A stretch of DNA of 64,000 nucleotides from Cladocopium goreaui (lineage: Eukaryota; Sar; Dinophyceae; Suessiales; Symbiodiniaceae), in assembly GCA_947184155.2 (NCBI GenBank), contig CAMXCT020000434.1, positions 165,633 through 229,632 of the forward strand, written 5' to 3'. A program made the translations under genes and the position numbers. Shown here piece after piece: positions 19,917-28,932 of this stretch. Below the pieces are notes generated by a model, which was given only the letters and a program-made list of their open reading frames with translations, was not told where the DNA came from and did no database searches. Numbering within the stretch: the first letter of the stretch is position 1; every line of letters begins with the position of its first letter.

Positions 19917-22900
19917 CTCCAGCATCACCCACAACTGCACTGCCCGGATAGCAGCATCGCCCCAGCGGTAGAGCCACCAGCCGCCCCAGGAGTCAATCCA
20001 GTCCTTTTTGGGAAGTCCGGAGGTCACAAAAATTGGGAAATCTATGGGACCTATTGGAAAAATTAAAATCAGCTTAAATCCATATAGTCTATATAGGAAA
20101 ATCGCTTAAGATCTATGAACAGCAATGTTTTTTCTTATATATATATATATGTATATATATATAAATATAAATATAAATATAAATATAAATATATATCGTG
20201 AAACTTCCACAGTTTATTGTCCTGGTGAGCTTGACGGTTGGACCTCAGCTGCGATCTTGGCAGTCCTTGTTTTCCCATAGTCTTACATGTGAGGGAGGTT
20301 GTTTACCATTTGCACCTTGGCCGCAACTATTGGTTCACCTCCAGCGGTGGGCAGCGGTGCGGATTGAGCCATTGGTGGGAAAAGCAGCAGAGGCGTTGCT
20401 GCTGGTGGCTGCTGTTGAAGCGAGGCTGCTTCGCATTGGTAGCAGAGCCTGCGGGCTGGCGCTGGAGGAGGACTTCCAGAAGGAAAACTTGGTTGAGAAG
20501 GGCAAGTACCTGGTGAGGCGACTGGGTAGTGAAAATAAAGGTGGAAGCGTCTTGGGAAGATGCCAGACGGGGCTGAGGGACAGCCTGGTGGAAGCGTGAG
20601 TGTGGAAGAGAAGACGAGCAACTTGTGGAGCTTGTTGCCGAGTTTCGACCCTAGTGTCGATAGCGCCAAAGAGTATGCGGACAAGGTGAAGTTTCTATGG
20701 GGCATATGCCCTGTGAAGGACAGAAGTATGTTGGCACCAAGGTTGGCTTTGCAGTGCAAAGGGACTGCATGGAGTCAGGTGAGAGCCATTGATGCGTCGA
20801 AGTTGACAGACCCTGAGACTGGTTACAAGGTACTGTTGAAAGCTTTGGAGACCTGGGAGGATGCCGAGGAACTTCAGACCTTTGACAAATTTGAGAAGGC
20901 GTTTTACCGAGTAGTCCAAAAGACAGACGAGTCAGCAATGTCGTTTGTCAACCGAATCAATGTTGCTTTCGAAGAAGTGGGCTCTGAAACAACCGTCCAA
21001 CAAGTTCGAGCCTTCGTGATGTTGAGACAGAGTGCCTTGACTGTTGAGGACAAGAAGCGTGTGGTCTCTATGGCAGGCAACTATGATCCGTCGGCAGTGG
21101 AAAAGGCAATGAGGTCCCTGTCGACCAAAGTGCTTGGGCAGACAGATGCTGGACGCAAGAAGGTGTATCCAGCCAACTTTGTGGAAGAGGAGTTGGATGA
21201 AATTCACTATGCAGCTGAAGAAGAATGTGATGAAGAGCAAGCCTTAGCCATGCTCATCGAGGAAGGTGATGAGACAGCACTTGCCATACAAGAGTTCGAG
21301 GATCAGGTGATCCATGTTTGTCAGGATTCACCTGAACTGGCCATGGCGTTCTCCACGTACCAGGAGGCACGACAGAAGCTTCGAGACAAGTTTCGCAGCC
21401 GAGGGTTTTGGCCCCTTCGTCATGGAAAAGGGAAAGGCAAGAACAAGTCAAAGAAGGGCAAAGGCCCCAGAAAGTATCAGAGTCTTGCAGAGCGCATAGC
21501 AAGCTCTACCTGTCGCGCCTGTGGAGCACGAGGCCACTGGAAGGATGAGTGCCCGCTGAAGGACAAGAATGTGACTGCAGATGCGAACGTGATCCTCACG
21601 GAAGAGCTCTCAGGGGGTGGTGAACTTCTTGATGAACTTCCTGGCCATGATCTTGCCAATTGGCAGGTGGGGATGTGTTCAAAATTTTGGTTGCCCACGA
21701 TGGTGCCACCTGAGTACCATGTTGATAATGAAGAATTCAGTTTAATAGGTTCCCATGAAATGATTTTGCATGCGATCAACATTCCCAAAGGGAAGTCATG
21801 TTGTGAAAAGAGTTTGAAATATTTTCCCAAACTGAAAGAAATGTTTCGTCGAGCAATTGAGACAAGCTTCAGTGTCACTGGCAGGTCCCCTGAGTCAACT
21901 GAGGAAAGTAGGAATGGCAGCTTAGGTGACTCAGGCACTGGGATCATAGATACCGGTGCAAGCAAGTCCGTGATCGGCGAAAAGCGAGTGAGTGCACTTT
22001 TGACTACTTTGAAGGCAGAACACCGTGAGATGGTTAAGTGGAAGGAATCTGAAACCGTTTTTAGATTTGGTAACAATGGTGTTTTGAAGAGTGTTGGTGC
22101 GCTGTTTGTACCGTTTGGGAAACAATGGATGAAAATTGAAGTGGTTCGAGGAACCACGCCTTTCCTCATTTCAAATGCCTTTCTTCATGCACTTGGCGCA
22201 GATGTTCTGGTGAGTAAATCCTGTTTGGAAGTGTCTTCTTGGGGAAAATCCATGACACTCACCAGAAATGCCAAGGGGCTGTTTATTGTCAAGTTGGCAG
22301 ACTTGATTGATGCGGCTAGCATGAGAAGTAATTCAGAAAAGTTTGAGGAAGTCATCACTTTGGCAAGTAGTAGAATTGAAAATCGAAGTAGGGAGGTTTA
22401 CTGCACACACAAGCAGCAGCAGCAGCCAAACACAATGTCAAGTACATCTTCGACGACTGCTACAGCTGCTGTGGCTCAACCTCAAGTTGACCGAGAACCA
22501 GATCGGCTTCAAAGTCAGTCCGCTCTTTCTCAAGCTGACAGCCATGACTCTTCCAAGTGCCTCGGGAACGCCATTTCCGGGACTCCAGACAGAGATGCTA
22601 GATGCGATGCTGTCCGGAGAAGTGGATGCCTCTCTGGCCTTCGAAGATCGACAACTACCAGAGATCAAAAGTCGTCGCCCTCCAGGTGTGATGACCTTGA
22701 GGGAGTGGGGTCAGTTGAAGTTCCCGGAAGGGAAGTGGCGGCACAAGTCCTTCTTTCAGGCATACCAGGAGGACCCAAAGTACGGCAAGTTCATGAAGGA
22801 GCACAGGAAACTGGTGTCAGCTTGGGCACTGAGTTTTCAGGCTTACGTGGAAGCCATGGACAGGATGCAGGAAGATTGCTCGAAGGCCTTCTACCAGGAG

Positions 22901-25900
22901 TATGCCAGACAGTGGGCCAAAGCCGAGATGTCCAAGATGTATCCGAAGGCAGAGATCGAGAAGAGTCAAGGACCAGAGTGGGAGCTGTTGACAGGAGGGG
23001 TGACATCGCGTCCGATGAGCACGATGTCATCACCAAGTCAGAAGCGCCCCATGGAAGAAGAGCAGTCGCAGATGGCGATCGAGGTGCAGCAGAAAGAGGA
23101 GATGATCACTCGCATGGCGATCTTGCAGCGCGAGATGGACAAGATCAAGGCCGACTTGGAGGGAGTCTGAATGAGAGGTCTAGCGTAGAGCAACTCGAGA
23201 CAGATCAGCAATTGACCAACCAATTGCTCAAAAAGATTGAACTAGCAATGGGAACAATTGAAGCAGAGCTGACCTGTCTTCAAAAGATATGGCCGACGCT
23301 GACCGACTCTCAGACTTTCCAGAAGTTTGGAAGTGATCTTCTGGAGATCTATTGTGAAGAACATTCTCAAATCACAGAACAAGCTTGTAAGCTGGGATTG
23401 AAGGCCAGAAGATTCACTTTCAGTGATGGAGATCTTTCTACACCAGAAGGTCAAGCTGCGCTTTGGAAAGTTTTGGAGGAAGAGCGACCGAGAGAAGTCT
23501 GGATGGCACCAGAATGTAAATATTGGGGCAACTTCAGTCGCAGAAACATGGGCAGGAGCAAAAGCACAGAACAAATGATTTCAGAGGGTCGCAAGAAGCA
23601 ACGTGTTCATTTGAAGCTTTGTAATGATGTTTATTGGTATCAGATGGATTGTGGTGGTCAATTTCATTTGGAACAACCCCAAGGGTCGGAGTTGATTTAT
23701 CAACCGGAAGTCTATGATATTTACTGTGGGACCCTGTGTACTGTTTTTGATATGTGTGAAGTTGGAAAACTACTTGCCCCACATGCGATGCGACGAGTGT
23801 CTGGAAACAATTTCCTTAGGAAAAGGACGCATGTCTACACTTCCTCAAAGATTTTCCATGATGCATTTGACCACCGATTGTGTCCTGGGCATCATAAGCA
23901 TGCTCCAATTGCTGGCAAGATCTATCATTTGGGTCGGTGGATTTCTCTCTCGGAATATGCTGCAAGGTACACCTCCGGTTTTGGTAGGAATGTGGCAAGG
24001 TATGTTTCCTGTAGGTTTGATGAGAAGCCACTGGTTTTGGATGAGTTGCATGTTTGTGATGTTGATGAAGCTTTTGTTGCCGGAGTTGTCAAAAGAAAAA
24101 GAGTGTCCGCTGCAGCAGTTCCAGAGAGCTTAGAAGAGCCGGTTTCAGCAGAAGTGAAGCGTCCAAGGTATCACTGCAAACAGACACCAGCAGGTGACCA
24201 CGGATGTGCAGCCGGTGAATATTGGGATGGCATTTTTAAGAAAATTGAAACCATGGTTCCACGGGTAGGCAAACGTGTTTTGGATGATGATGGGGTTTTA
24301 GCTCAGATTCAGAAGGGGGCCCCAAACTTGAAGGTTCAGAGGGTTGAAGCCTGTAGGGGAACTGAGAGGTTGCGCCTTCCTGGAGCTGATGCGGACCCAG
24401 AAACCATCCCGTTGAGATTGACCGTGGTCAAAGACCGCATCACGGGTCAGTCAATGGTACCTGGCCCAGCTGAGGAATGGGCTGCTCTGCCAAAAAGGCA
24501 GCAAATTCGAAAGGGTCAATCTGCAAAGATGAGCCTCACCATTTTTGGAAGTTTTCCAAAGTCAGGGGAGCTTGAGACAATGGGGTCTGATAAGGAAGCA
24601 GGTACTGGGGATGATGGTGAAGATGTTGTTGTGGTAAGTAAAGACCCTCCCAAGAATGTTCCGGTTCATGGACCAGGGTACATGTTGTTGAATGGTGATG
24701 AAAAGGCTCAGATTCGGAGGTTGCATCACAACTTAGGCCATCCACATCCACAGAAGTTTGCCTGGTTTTTGAAGGAAAGGCATGCGGAACCTCATTTGGT
24801 TCAAGGAGCTCTGGATTATCAGTGCGACAGTTGTGCGGAAACAAAAGCTGGTCCAGACTCCACCCGTCCTGGCACAATTCATGAGAATCTGGGATTCAAT
24901 CAAGTGATTGGTATGGACACTGCTGTTTGGACTAATAGTGTTGGTAAGAACTTTCAGTGTTCTCATATCACTGATGAAGGGACTTTGTTTCATGTTGGTT
25001 CTCATGTTGTCAGTGCGGACACAGATTCTCAAATTCGAGTCTTTGAGAAATGTTGGATGTTATGGGCTGGCACTCCACAAGTTGTGTATGTTGACCCTGG
25101 CACGGAATATACGGCAGAAGCATGGCAGGACAGAATGCAACGGCATGACATCCATGTCAAAGTCAGTGCAAGTGAAGCACACTGGCAACTGGGGAGAGTG
25201 GAAATTCACGGATCAGTTGTGAAGAAGATGTTGAGTCGCATGGATTTGGAGTCACCAATAAACTCGGTTGGGGAGTTTGAGCAGGCTTTGGTTCATGTGT
25301 TCAATGCCAAGAACAGTTTATCCAGAGTGAAGGGATACTCTCCCGAACAAGCTGTCCTTGGAATTGCCAAAAGATTGCCTGGGTCCGTTGTCTCTAGTCA
25401 GGGGGTAGGAAGTATAACTCTGGCTGAAGGGACTGGTCCCGAGAGCGAAGCCTTTCGAGCCAGTCTGGAAAGACGCAGCAGTGCACGCAGAGCTTTCATA
25501 GAAGCTGATAATTCATCCAGTCTTCGTCGTGCGCTTTTGAGGCGGACTCGGCCAATGCGAGGACCCTTTGAAATAGGAGATCTTGTGTTGTATTGGCGTA
25601 GGAGGGGTGCCAATCTACGTAGAGATCGTGGTCGCTGGTATGGGCCAGCGAGTGTTGTTGCAGTCGAAGGGTCCAAGAATGTTTGGTTGAATCATGCTGG
25701 AAAGCTAGTGCGCACAAGCCCTGAGCAACTTCGTGCAGCCAGTTTTCGGGAGTGGAAACAGGCCAAAGAGTTGCTCACAGAGTCTGGCCCAGGGAACTCA
25801 GATTTACAGAGAGCCCTCAATGATGGCAGTTTCATTGATGTAGATGGGGAGGATTTTCCTGACTGGGAAGCTGAAACAGAGGGATATGACCCATCAATTG

Positions 25901-28900
25901 GGGAGCCCGAAGGAGAGTTGTCAGTTCAGCCACCTGGGACACCTAATGGGGAGTTGAGCAATCAGTCTGAACCGCCTCAAGGAGTGGAACAGTCAGAGAA
26001 TGAACTCCCTGATTACGTGCGTGTGCCGGTTCCAGAAAGTGTCAGTGAGTCCGATGGTGATGCCTCACAGGCGGGCGTCAATCTTGAACCAACGGATGAC
26101 CTTCTGTTTGGAGATGACATCACCATGTCTGCAGATGATAGGTGTTGCCAGTTCTGGGAGATTGAAATTCCTGTTGAAAACCATGAAGAGCATGCACTGT
26201 TTTGCGCTGGATCAGCAGATGAAAGTGTGTTGTTGGTGACTGGAGCAAAGAAGAAACGAGTTGAAGTCCGTTTGAGTGATTTAAGCAGTGCTGACCAACA
26301 GCGCATGGCGGTGGCCAAGCACAAAGAAATAGGCGCCTGGCTCAAACATGGAACTGTGAGAAAAGCATCCAAAGGAAAAATTCCTGAGGAAGCAATCATG
26401 CGCTGCCGATGGCTGCTCACCTGGAAATCAGCCTCACCTGAGGATCACCCCAAGGATGTGAGTGAGGGTCGTAAGGCAAAGGCCCGGTTGATTGTTGTTG
26501 GATACGAGGATCCTGGAGTTGGGGTGGTTCAAAATGATTCACCCACACTCACCAAAGATGGAAGACAGATGGTGGTGCAACAGGTGAGTAGTCATGGTTG
26601 GGAACTAGTTTCCTTCGATGTCTCAACTGCCTTTCTTCAAGGCGAAGGAGACGGCCGCTTGCTTGGTTTGTATCCCACCCCGGAGTTAACAGAAGCCCTT
26701 GGGTTGGAACCTGGTGATCAGTGTCAATTGGTAGGTAGTGCGTATGGTCGTGTTGATGCTCCTTATTTGTGGTATTGTAAGTTTCGTGACTCGTTGTTGC
26801 AAGAAGGTTTTAAACAGTGTACTTTTGATCCTTGTGTTTTTACTCTTGTTTCTGTTGATGAAAAGGGGAAAGAAAGAGTTCATGGTTCCCTAGGGGTTCA
26901 TGTCGATGATGGCATTGGGGGTGGGGACAACATGTTTATGGCAGCCTTGGAAAGAGTCAGAAAGCGTTTCAGTTTTGGATCATTTGGAAAAGGGTCCTTT
27001 GTCTTCACGGGCATAAGGTTTCAGCAGTGGGATGATGGCAGTGTGGAGTATGATCAGATTGACTATATAGAGAAGATTAGGCCAATTGAAATCCCAAAAC
27101 AGAGACGTACCAATGCTGAAGCTGCGCTGAGCCCGAGTGAAGTGACGCAGTTGCGAAGTCTTGTTGGAGCTCTGCAATATGCAGCAGTCCATACCCGTCC
27201 CGACATTGCGGCCAAAGTTGGAGAGATCCAAAGTAGGGTGGCAAAGGCAACAGTCGATGACATGATTTTTGCAAATCGAGTGTTGCATGAGGCAAAGGTT
27301 CACCCTGTGACTTTAATGACATTGCCGATTGCCCCTGAACAAGTGACTTTCTGTGCCTTCTCCGATGCCTCGTTCCTTTCAGGAAAAGAGAAATATGCCC
27401 ATCAGGGAGGTTTGATTTTTGTCACGACTCCAGAGTTGCTGGAGAACAAGAGATCAGTGGTAGCACCAGTAGCTTGGATGAGCAAGAAAATTCAACGGGT
27501 GACTAGGAGCACCTTGGGGGCTGAAGCAGTGGCATTGAGTGGGAATGTTGATCGTTTGTTGTGGTTGAGGATTTTGTGGCAGTGGTTGAATAACCCCTCG
27601 ATTGAATGGCAGTCCCCCGAGAAAGTGTTGCACGAAGCCCGACAAGCTGCTCTTGTGACCGACTGTAAGAGTGCCTATGACCTTCTGACTCGCACGGCCG
27701 TTCCACAGTGTGAGGAGCATAGGACCACCATTGAGTGTTTGCTCATCAGAGAAAGATTGCAGGCCAATTGCGTAGTGAGATGGGTTACATCAAATGCTCA
27801 GCTTGCAGATTGTTTGACAAAGAGCATGGATGCAAGCGTTTTGCGACAGTGTTTGAAGAGTGGTCGGTATTCTTTGTTTGATGAAAATCGAGTGTTGCAA
27901 CAGAGATCTGACAAGCGACAGCGTTTGAAATGGGCCAAAGAAGTGACGTCCAAGTCTCCAGAAAATGAGACAGTTTTGAAATGTACAGAAGAAGTCCGGC
28001 AGGACACATGGGAACAGGACTCAAGTGGCCAGGTTATCCGCGTACATCATGTCCCAAGATATCAGTTGTTTTCTCCTGTAGGAATTCTGGATTGTCCTGT
28101 TGATCTTAGAACCTTGGGGTTGGAGAGAGTAACTCATGGTTGTGATTCGAACGGGCATAGATGGTACAATAAGGATTTTTGGCCTGGCACGAGAGGACAT
28201 GCAAAGATGTCAAACCTCTGGACAGGTAAGACCAAGTAAGGGGTGTGTGAAACTTCCACAGTTTATTGTCCTGGTGAGCTTGACGGTTGGACCTCAGCTG
28301 CCATCTTGGCAGTCCTTGTTTTCCCATAGTCTTACATGTGAGGGAGGTTGTTTACCATTTGCACCTTGGCCGCAACTATTGGTTCACCTCCAGCGGTGGG
28401 CAGCGGTGCGGATTGAGCCATTGGTGGGAAAAGCAGCAGAGGCGTTGCTGCTGGTGGCTGCTGTTGAAGCGAGGCTGCTTCGCAATATATATATATAAAT
28501 ATATATATATATTGAACAAAATAGGGTTTCCTATAGTTTAGGACGGAACATCTACAGCAAACCACAGAGTTCGCTGCCGCCCTTTCAAGGGATATGGTAT
28601 GAACCACCACATGGGGATGTTGACCAGCAAGAATCTGATGGTCCTTGTTCCCTTCTTTTAAGGCCGAATATCAAAATTGAAGAACCTGGGACCGAATCCG
28701 CTGCTCATCCTAGAATCTGTTCTTTGGGTATACACCCAATTTTGGACCTTTAGAATGGATATGATCCAAAATGAACACCTTGCAATCATCTGTTTCTCCT
28801 TCCTGGCATCCACCATATACTTGTGGCTCTTGGACGGCAGGACAGCTTGGGTGCCCGGGCCGTAAACCTCCGCAGAGCGTCTGTGCGGAAGCTGTTGATG

Positions 28901-28932
28901 TGCAGAATCATCATGTCCTGCATGCTCAAGGG
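19917..28932 (-). CDS. GT15-like glycosyltransferase, two exons flanking a copia-filled intron (partial)
   Basis: Upstream exon 28932-28868 (TTCTCAG|…GGAG|GTTTAC) and downstream exon 20003-19917 (AAAAAG|G…GGAG|GTACC). Joined, codon phase is kept and the product reads S-F-R-T-D-A-L-R-R then D-W-I-D-S-W-G-G-W-W-L-Y-R-W-G-D-A. This resembles the FRS.aYr…GG.yYeRWGDAp block of GT15 (Kre2/Mnt1) alpha-1,2-mannosyltransferases, Golgi type II enzymes using GDP-mannose. The intron is 8864 bases, most of it the copia element, against about 410 in copy A. Further exons probably lie upstream (possibly 29.9-34.5 kb) and downstream, but I could not join them. The family call rests on this one block. Confidence 0.5.
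20199..20435 (+). repeat. Copia 5' LTR
   Basis: Begins TGAAACTTCCACAG and ends GCTTCGCA, with TG…CA ends. Identical by eye to the 3' LTR except GCTGCGATC here for GCTGCCATC there. Confidence 0.93.
20437..20447 (+). promoter_or_regulatory. Primer-binding site, initiator tRNA-Met type
   Basis: TGGTAGCAGAG starts one base after the 5' LTR. It is complementary to the 3' end of a eukaryotic initiator tRNA-Met ending CUCUGCUACCA, the usual primer for many LTR elements. Confidence 0.75.
20560..28239 (+). CDS. Copia Gag-Pol polyprotein, 2559 aa
   Basis: Single uninterrupted frame from ATG at 20560. Gag N-terminus, then a zinc knuckle C-x2-C-x4-H-x4-C (residues 318-331) after a Lys/Gly-rich run; aspartic protease D-T-G-A (464-467); integrase zinc motif (His1389/1390/1394, Cys1422 and Cys1425) and catalytic D1453, D1512, E1548 with exactly 35 residues between the last two; RT with D2020 and V-D-D (D2116, D2117); RNase H with D2269, E2322, D2368. 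All catalytic residues are present. It is far longer than typical copia proteins (about 1300-1500 aa) because of long segments between protease and integrase (residues 600-1380) and after RNase H. Residues about 660-870 have odd Arg/Gly/Ser/Asp-rich composition where another frame is also open. Confidence 0.92.
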   Translation: MPDGAEGQPGGSVSVEEKTSNLWSLLPSFDPSVDSAKEYADKVKFLWGICPVKDRSMLAPRLALQCKGTAWSQVRAIDASKLTDPETGYKVLLKALETWEDAEELQTFDKFEKAFYRVVQKTDESAMSFVNRINVAFEEVGSETTVQQVRAFVMLRQSALTVEDKKRVVSMAGNYDPSAVEKAMRSLSTKVLGQTDAGRKKVYPANFVEEELDEIHYAAEEECDEEQALAMLIEEGDETALAIQEFEDQVIHVCQDSPELAMAFSTYQEARQKLRDKFRSRGFWPLRHGKGKGKNKSKKGKGPRKYQSLAERIASSTCRACGARGHWKDECPLKDKNVTADANVILTEELSGGGELLDELPGHDLANWQVGMCSKFWLPTMVPPEYHVDNEEFSLIGSHEMILHAINIPKGKSCCEKSLKYFPKLKEMFRRAIETSFSVTGRSPESTEESRNGSLGDSGTGIIDTGASKSVIGEKRVSALLTTLKAEHREMVKWKESETVFRFGNNGVLKSVGALFVPFGKQWMKIEVVRGTTPFLISNAFLHALGADVLVSKSCLEVSSWGKSMTLTRNAKGLFIVKLADLIDAASMRSNSEKFEEVITLASSRIENRSREVYCTHKQQQQPNTMSSTSSTTATAAVAQPQVDREPDRLQSQSALSQADSHDSSKCLGNAISGTPDRDARCDAVRRSGCLSGLRRSTTTRDQKSSPSRCDDLEGVGSVEVPGREVAAQVLLSGIPGGPKVRQVHEGAQETGVSLGTEFSGLRGSHGQDAGRLLEGLLPGVCQTVGQSRDVQDVSEGRDREESRTRVGAVDRRGDIASDEHDVITKSEAPHGRRAVADGDRGAAERGDDHSHGDLAARDGQDQGRLGGSLNERSSVEQLETDQQLTNQLLKKIELAMGTIEAELTCLQKIWPTLTDSQTFQKFGSDLLEIYCEEHSQITEQACKLGLKARRFTFSDGDLSTPEGQAALWKVLEEERPREVWMAPECKYWGNFSRRNMGRSKSTEQMISEGRKKQRVHLKLCNDVYWYQMDCGGQFHLEQPQGSELIYQPEVYDIYCGTLCTVFDMCEVGKLLAPHAMRRVSGNNFLRKRTHVYTSSKIFHDAFDHRLCPGHHKHAPIAGKIYHLGRWISLSEYAARYTSGFGRNVARYVSCRFDEKPLVLDELHVCDVDEAFVAGVVKRKRVSAAAVPESLEEPVSAEVKRPRYHCKQTPAGDHGCAAGEYWDGIFKKIETMVPRVGKRVLDDDGVLAQIQKGAPNLKVQRVEACRGTERLRLPGADADPETIPLRLTVVKDRITGQSMVPGPAEEWAALPKRQQIRKGQSAKMSLTIFGSFPKSGELETMGSDKEAGTGDDGEDVVVVSKDPPKNVPVHGPGYMLLNGDEKAQIRRLHHNLGHPHPQKFAWFLKERHAEPHLVQGALDYQCDSCAETKAGPDSTRPGTIHENLGFNQVIGMDTAVWTNSVGKNFQCSHITDEGTLFHVGSHVVSADTDSQIRVFEKCWMLWAGTPQVVYVDPGTEYTAEAWQDRMQRHDIHVKVSASEAHWQLGRVEIHGSVVKKMLSRMDLESPINSVGEFEQALVHVFNAKNSLSRVKGYSPEQAVLGIAKRLPGSVVSSQGVGSITLAEGTGPESEAFRASLERRSSARRAFIEADNSSSLRRALLRRTRPMRGPFEIGDLVLYWRRRGANLRRDRGRWYGPASVVAVEGSKNVWLNHAGKLVRTSPEQLRAASFREWKQAKELLTESGPGNSDLQRALNDGSFIDVDGEDFPDWEAETEGYDPSIGEPEGELSVQPPGTPNGELSNQSEPPQGVEQSENELPDYVRVPVPESVSESDGDASQAGVNLEPTDDLLFGDDITMSADDRCCQFWEIEIPVENHEEHALFCAGSADESVLLVTGAKKKRVEVRLSDLSSADQQRMAVAKHKEIGAWLKHGTVRKASKGKIPEEAIMRCRWLLTWKSASPEDHPKDVSEGRKAKARLIVVGYEDPGVGVVQNDSPTLTKDGRQMVVQQVSSHGWELVSFDVSTAFLQGEGDGRLLGLYPTPELTEALGLEPGDQCQLVGSAYGRVDAPYLWYCKFRDSLLQEGFKQCTFDPCVFTLVSVDEKGKERVHGSLGVHVDDGIGGGDNMFMAALERVRKRFSFGSFGKGSFVFTGIRFQQWDDGSVEYDQIDYIEKIRPIEIPKQRRTNAEAALSPSEVTQLRSLVGALQYAAVHTRPDIAAKVGEIQSRVAKATVDDMIFANRVLHEAKVHPVTLMTLPIAPEQVTFCAFSDASFLSGKEKYAHQGGLIFVTTPELLENKRSVVAPVAWMSKKIQRVTRSTLGAEAVALSGNVDRLLWLRILWQWLNNPSIEWQSPEKVLHEARQAALVTDCKSAYDLLTRTAVPQCEEHRTTIECLLIRERLQANCVVRWVTSNAQLADCLTKSMDASVLRQCLKSGRYSLFDENRVLQQRSDKRQRLKWAKEVTSKSPENETVLKCTEEVRQDTWEQDSSGQVIRVHHVPRYQLFSPVGILDCPVDLRTLGLERVTHGCDSNGHRWYNKDFWPGTRGHAKMSNLWTGKTK
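22544..23170 (+). CDS. Overlapping +1-frame ORF in the copia element, 208 aa
   Basis: An ATG at 22544 opens a 208-codon frame to TGA at 23170, inside the polyprotein ORF. Its product has ordinary globular and coiled-coil composition (M-T-L-R-E-W-G-Q-L-K-F, D-P-K-Y-G-K-F-M-K-E-H, A-W-A-L-S-F-Q-A-Y-V-E-A-M, then a Glu/Gln/Lys coiled coil), while the polyprotein frame there is low complexity. Either this is a real overlapping gene, or the polyprotein once used this frame and two compensating indels shifted it, or a frameshift or splicing event is involved. I recognise no family. Confidence 0.45.
   Translation: MTLPSASGTPFPGLQTEMLDAMLSGEVDASLAFEDRQLPEIKSRRPPGVMTLREWGQLKFPEGKWRHKSFFQAYQEDPKYGKFMKEHRKLVSAWALSFQAYVEAMDRMQEDCSKAFYQEYARQWAKAEMSKMYPKAEIEKSQGPEWELLTGGVTSRPMSTMSSPSQKRPMEEEQSQMAIEVQQKEEMITRMAILQREMDKIKADLEGV
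28234..28243 (+). promoter_or_regulatory. Purine-rich tract before the 3' LTR
   Basis: AAGTAAGGGG ends four bases before the 3' LTR and contains the polyprotein stop codon. It is a short, imperfect candidate for the plus-strand primer. Confidence 0.45.
28248..28484 (+). repeat. Copia 3' LTR
   Basis: 237 bases, TGAAACTTCCACAG to GCTTCGCA; same length as the 5' LTR with one visible substitution. Host AT repeat resumes directly after it. Confidence 0.93.

Larger units (their letters stand above)
20199..28484 (+). mobile_element. Ty1/copia LTR retrotransposon, apparently intact
   Basis: It has 237-bp LTRs, a primer-binding site, one ORF covering gag to RNase H and a purine tract. The domain order PR-IN-RT-RH is that of Ty1/copia. 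The two LTRs differ at one base that I can see, so insertion was recent. The target is an AT-rich microsatellite (ATATAT on both sides), and for that reason a clean 5-bp duplication cannot be read. It lies in an intron of the GT15-like gene, antisense to it. Confidence 0.92.

Noticed and set aside
20198-20599. Plus-strand 133-residue ORF across the 5' LTR
   Set aside because: Lies over the LTR and primer-binding site, and the same LTR frame is repeated at the 3' end.
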